Shown one piece after another: positions 8,101 through 9,069 of a stretch of 9,069 nt of DNA. The stretch spans positions 1-9,069 of the forward strand of contig JAGBOM010000141.1 of assembly GCA_017633865.1 (NCBI GenBank), given 5' to 3'. This DNA is from Opitutales bacterium (GTDB taxonomy: Bacteria; Verrucomicrobiota; Verrucomicrobiia; Opitutales; Intestinicryptomonadaceae). The first letter of the stretch is position 1. Each line of letters begins with the position of its first letter. The notes under the pieces were generated by a model, which did no database searches, was not told the DNA's origin, and saw only the letters and a program-made list of their open reading frames with translations. Position numbers and translations under genes: made by a program.

Positions 8101-8240
8101 ATTTAAATTTCGCGTTTAAGCCGTCAAAAGTCGAGCTTGCGGATTTGTCCGAGCGGGCTATTAAAAAAACCGAGGGCTTGCGGGGCGTAAAATTCGGCGC
8201 CCACGAAATAAAAACCTTCAAACTCTTTTACAAAATTTAG
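5196..8240 (+). CDS. Alpha-mannosidase, glycoside hydrolase family 38
   Basis: This zinc-dependent retaining exo-alpha-mannosidase removes terminal mannose from oligosaccharides. It has 1014 residues, typical of the Ams1-like bacterial and yeast group. Residues 1-245 form the N-terminal region with ND-x-x-G-type blocks. The GH38 catalytic domain follows, with HAHMD at 250-254 (Zn ligands H250 and D254 by family knowledge), WIPDSFGYSPQLPQ with likely nucleophile D364, and FGIGDGGGGPGEEH. LYLERHQGTFTTQ contains H511, the probable remaining Zn-binding His. The middle helical domain shows QFHDILPGSSI from 566. The beta-rich C-terminal region runs from about 640 to the end. There is no signal peptide or membrane helix, so a cytoplasmic location is likely, with imported mannosides as probable substrates. 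The ATG at 5196 follows a stop-rich, A-rich leader without Shine-Dalgarno. The gap to lspA suggests its own promoter; no transporter or sugar-specific regulator is in view. Linkage specificity cannot be read from the sequence. Confidence 0.95.
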   Translation: MNPEIKAKLAEFLERLYCSTDVPLKELEIASFKSAEPLPFADRLRGKKSSPKEGEVWAKKLFDCAWMKFSCALPKSLERKNLALKLDVNGEMLVVDAKGNPLQGLTCKASKFCDSLGKPAKRIFIPSAAELEKSRITVWADCALNDLFGRLKGEGKIACARLVRINPEIRSLYYLFEHAFDWLCALGPKSNPETAASLQNALLETAGLFGENLESLSEGSPEIPKAKKILEKALFKKRARPKLEISAIGHAHMDLAWLWPIRETKRKLARTFATVLALQKRYPQYVYGASQPQAYLWMKREYPSLYARIKEAVARGKIEPLGAAWVEPDCNLPSGESLVRQMMLGREFFKGEFGVEPEYFWIPDSFGYSPQLPQILLKSGVKYFITQKISWNTVNKFPHHSFVWEGIDSSRVLAHMLPEDTYNSPAAPRSLLKIEKNYAQKDASNNALMAFGIGDGGGGPGEEHLERILKNKRVCGLNKIKNRSVKSFLKDLEKESANFPVWRGDLYLERHQGTFTTQGRNKKHNRICENLLFQAEWFAYVLERMSNKKAETEFLKDLWREFLLYQFHDILPGSSIERVYKESCAGYEVVEKKLREYIDKCAAKIGGLLGFKAVFNTTSWLAKKRLGSSEISVPKLGFAPLKSARAAPRASARKGVLENEKLAVKFNSKGEIFSFIDKNSKLDFADKSRPANVFMVYDDFGDAWDFGNGYRSNKRRAMKIVSSKFHMEDSSAVADFEFEYGSSKLRERAVLDGGADTLKLEISLDWRDRRKMLRYVFPLGIKAQKSVSEVAFGSYERSANDATKWRRARLETPAHQWAALRSKNRAFAVLNDCKYGHRLKDSSIEVGILRCVPRPGEPLVSVSDKPEDVDDFSRDFADLGRQSFALSLYPMPEGLDRAKVSARARALNSVFKVSEIKGAKAASEIPEAGASFVEISNPAVELVAMKPSQDGKAWVARFVNLNPAEELADLNFAFKPSKVELADLSERAIKKTEGLRGVKFGAHEIKTFKLFYKI

Positions 8241-8275
8241 CGGCGGCAAGCGGGCTCTTCCGCAAAATCGCGCGG

Positions 8276-8302
8276 GCTATTCCGAATTTTCGGCGCGATA
8301 GC
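8276..8302. other. Possible hairpin downstream of the mannosidase gene
   Basis: GCTAT (8276-8280) pairs with ATAGC (8298-8302), and inside it CCGA (8282-8285) pairs with TCGG (8290-8293). An alternative pairing joins ATCGCGC (8267-8273) with GCGCGAT (8293-8299). The two folds exclude each other. Neither is followed by a T run, so this is at most an accessory 3' structure ahead of the terminator at 8310-8340. Confidence 0.3.
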
Positions 8303-8309
8303 AAAGCGC

Positions 8310-8340
8310 AAAAAAGGCGGGAAAATCTCCCGCTTTTTTT
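8310..8340. terminator. Bidirectional intrinsic terminator between convergent genes
   Basis: GCGGGA (8317-8322) and TCCCGC (8328-8333) form a perfect six-pair GC-rich stem with the five-base loop AAATC. It is followed by seven T (8334-8340) and preceded by six A (8310-8315), so it has a U run when read from either strand. It lies about 70 bases after the mannosidase stop and about 35 bases beyond the stop of the - strand deacetylase-family gene, as expected for a shared terminator of convergent genes. Confidence 0.85.
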
Positions 8341-8347
8341 CGTTTTA

Positions 8348-8375
8348 AGCAAAATTTTTTAAAAAGAATTTTGCT
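8348..8375. repeat. AT-rich inverted repeat overlapping the ArnD-like stop codon
   Basis: AGCAAAATT (8348-8356) is the perfect reverse complement of AATTTTGCT (8367-8375). The ten bases between them (TTTTAAAAAG) can partly pair as well. On the - strand it begins within the TAG stop of the ArnD-like gene and precedes the terminator at 8310-8340. It may be a weak first terminator or a 3' mRNA stabilising hairpin. Confidence 0.55.
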
Positions 8376-9069
8376 AAACTTGAACGGCCAAATTTCCGCT
8401 TCTGCCGGGGAAGGGGAGCATTTTAATTTCGGCCTCGGCGATTTTTTCGGGCGAGGCCAGCAGGCTGTCGGCGTAGCTGTTGAGCGAGAAAAATTCCACG
8501 CCGCGCCTTTTAGCCTCCTTTAAAAATTCGCCGAAATAATCCGCGTAGGCGTTGCCCTCAAGCTCGGAGTGTATGGTCATGACGTGCCGGCCGTCGCGCT
8601 CGATTTGGCGCAAGTAGGCCTCGGCGATTTTTTCGATTGAGACGGTTCCGAGCATTTCGTCGAGGGTAGGGAGCGTCGAGGGGATTTGCAGGGTCTTAAA
8701 GCTTCGGCCCCCCATTTTCGGCATGAATGGAAATTTGCCGCGGACGTCGGAGGCGAACTTTAGCCCGAAAGAGTCTTGAACCTCCAAAGAATCCGGCGAG
8801 CACTGCCACCCCGGCGCGCCGCATGAGAGCGCGGGATAGCCGAAAACCTCAGCGAAGGCGTCGTAGGCCTTTTTGAATTCGGAGTAAATTTCGTCTTTCG
8901 GCATTTTAAAGAGGTAGTCCTGCCATTTGAAATGGTCCCAGGAGTGTATGCCGCATTCAAAGCCGAGCCTTTGGGTTTCGCGCATGGCGTCCGCGCATTT
9001 CTTGGCGATTTTCGGCGCGGGCAGAATCGTGCCGTACATGAGCGTTTTAAGCCCGTAGTTGCCCGCCAC
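8374..9069 (-). CDS. arnD: ArnD-like polysaccharide deacetylase-family deformylase (C-terminal part; start outside the window)
   Basis: ArnD removes the formyl group from undecaprenyl-phosphate-linked 4-deoxy-4-formamido-L-arabinose at the inner membrane, in the pathway that adds aminoarabinose to lipid A. The 231 visible residues follow E. coli ArnD, recalled from memory, block by block. GIHSWDHFKWQ at 40-50 carries the HxxxH zinc motif (H42, H46). Further blocks are GW at 87-88, SDVRGKFPFMP at 107-117, QIPSTLPTLDEMLG at 128-141, TIHSELEGNAY at 165-175 with likely catalytic H167, and PGRSGNLAVQ near the end. The reading frame is still open at the window edge. The GTG at 9067-9069 is internal, because about 100 family residues, including the Asp motif, should precede it. 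The stop is TAG at 8374-8376. No other arn gene is in view, so the true substrate may be a different formylated or acetylated lipid-linked sugar. Confidence 0.85.
   Translation of the reverse strand: MAGNYGLKTLMYGTILPAPKIAKKCADAMRETQRLGFECGIHSWDHFKWQDYLFKMPKDEIYSEFKKAYDAFAEVFGYPALSCGAPGWQCSPDSLEVQDSFGLKFASDVRGKFPFMPKMGGRSFKTLQIPSTLPTLDEMLGTVSIEKIAEAYLRQIERDGRHVMTIHSELEGNAYADYFGEFLKEAKRRGVEFFSLNSYADSLLASPEKIAEAEIKMLPFPGRSGNLAVQV

Noticed and set aside
9067..9069. GTG at the window edge as start of the ArnD-like gene
   Set aside because: Family comparison shows about 100 missing N-terminal residues, including the Asp motif; the frame is still open at the edge.

Overview
The window looks like a moderately GC-rich chromosome segment from a Gram-negative bacterium. 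It holds mostly housekeeping genes, followed by two carbohydrate or envelope genes. The lineage is an inference. The HIGT-type signature in IleRS, the DksA-family protein with a partly lost zinc knuckle, and A-rich start regions without a Shine-Dalgarno sequence all point to the PVC group, most likely Verrucomicrobiota and perhaps Opitutae-like. LspA and an ArnD-type enzyme suit a diderm envelope. No rRNA, tRNA, CRISPR array, transposon or phage gene was seen.

Layout. Positions 1-120 carry the 3' end of an unidentified, charged, probably coiled-coil protein. Next comes a tight + strand cluster: ileS (isoleucyl-tRNA synthetase, 144-2939), a TraR/DksA-family protein with a very long Lys/Ala/Pro-rich histone-H1-like N-terminal tail (2951-4441), and lspA (signal peptidase II, about 4464-5075, apparently with a non-ATG start). 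The gaps are 23, 11 and about 22 bases, so co-transcription is likely. From general knowledge, the order ileS-dksA-lspA also occurs in Bacteroidota. A 120-base gap with a large nested inverted repeat separates this cluster from a GH38 alpha-mannosidase gene (5196-8240, + strand). A 133-base convergent intergenic region (8241-8373) holds a good bidirectional intrinsic terminator and other hairpins. The last gene, on the - strand (8374-9069), is the C-terminal part of an ArnD-like polysaccharide deacetylase-family deformylase; its N-terminus lies beyond the window.

How the genes work together. ileS supplies Ile-tRNA. The DksA-like protein may adjust transcription or bind nucleic acid through its basic tail. 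LspA matures lipoproteins in the inner membrane. The mannosidase has no signal peptide, so it probably trims mannose-containing oligosaccharides in the cytoplasm. The ArnD-like enzyme would deformylate or deacetylate a lipid-linked sugar for envelope modification. The last two genes converge and are not in one operon, so a shared pathway is not shown.

I did not find a clearly new multi-gene system. The most unusual item is the DksA-like protein: an H1-like tail with an internal duplication, fused to a DksA fold that has lost three of the four canonical zinc cysteines.
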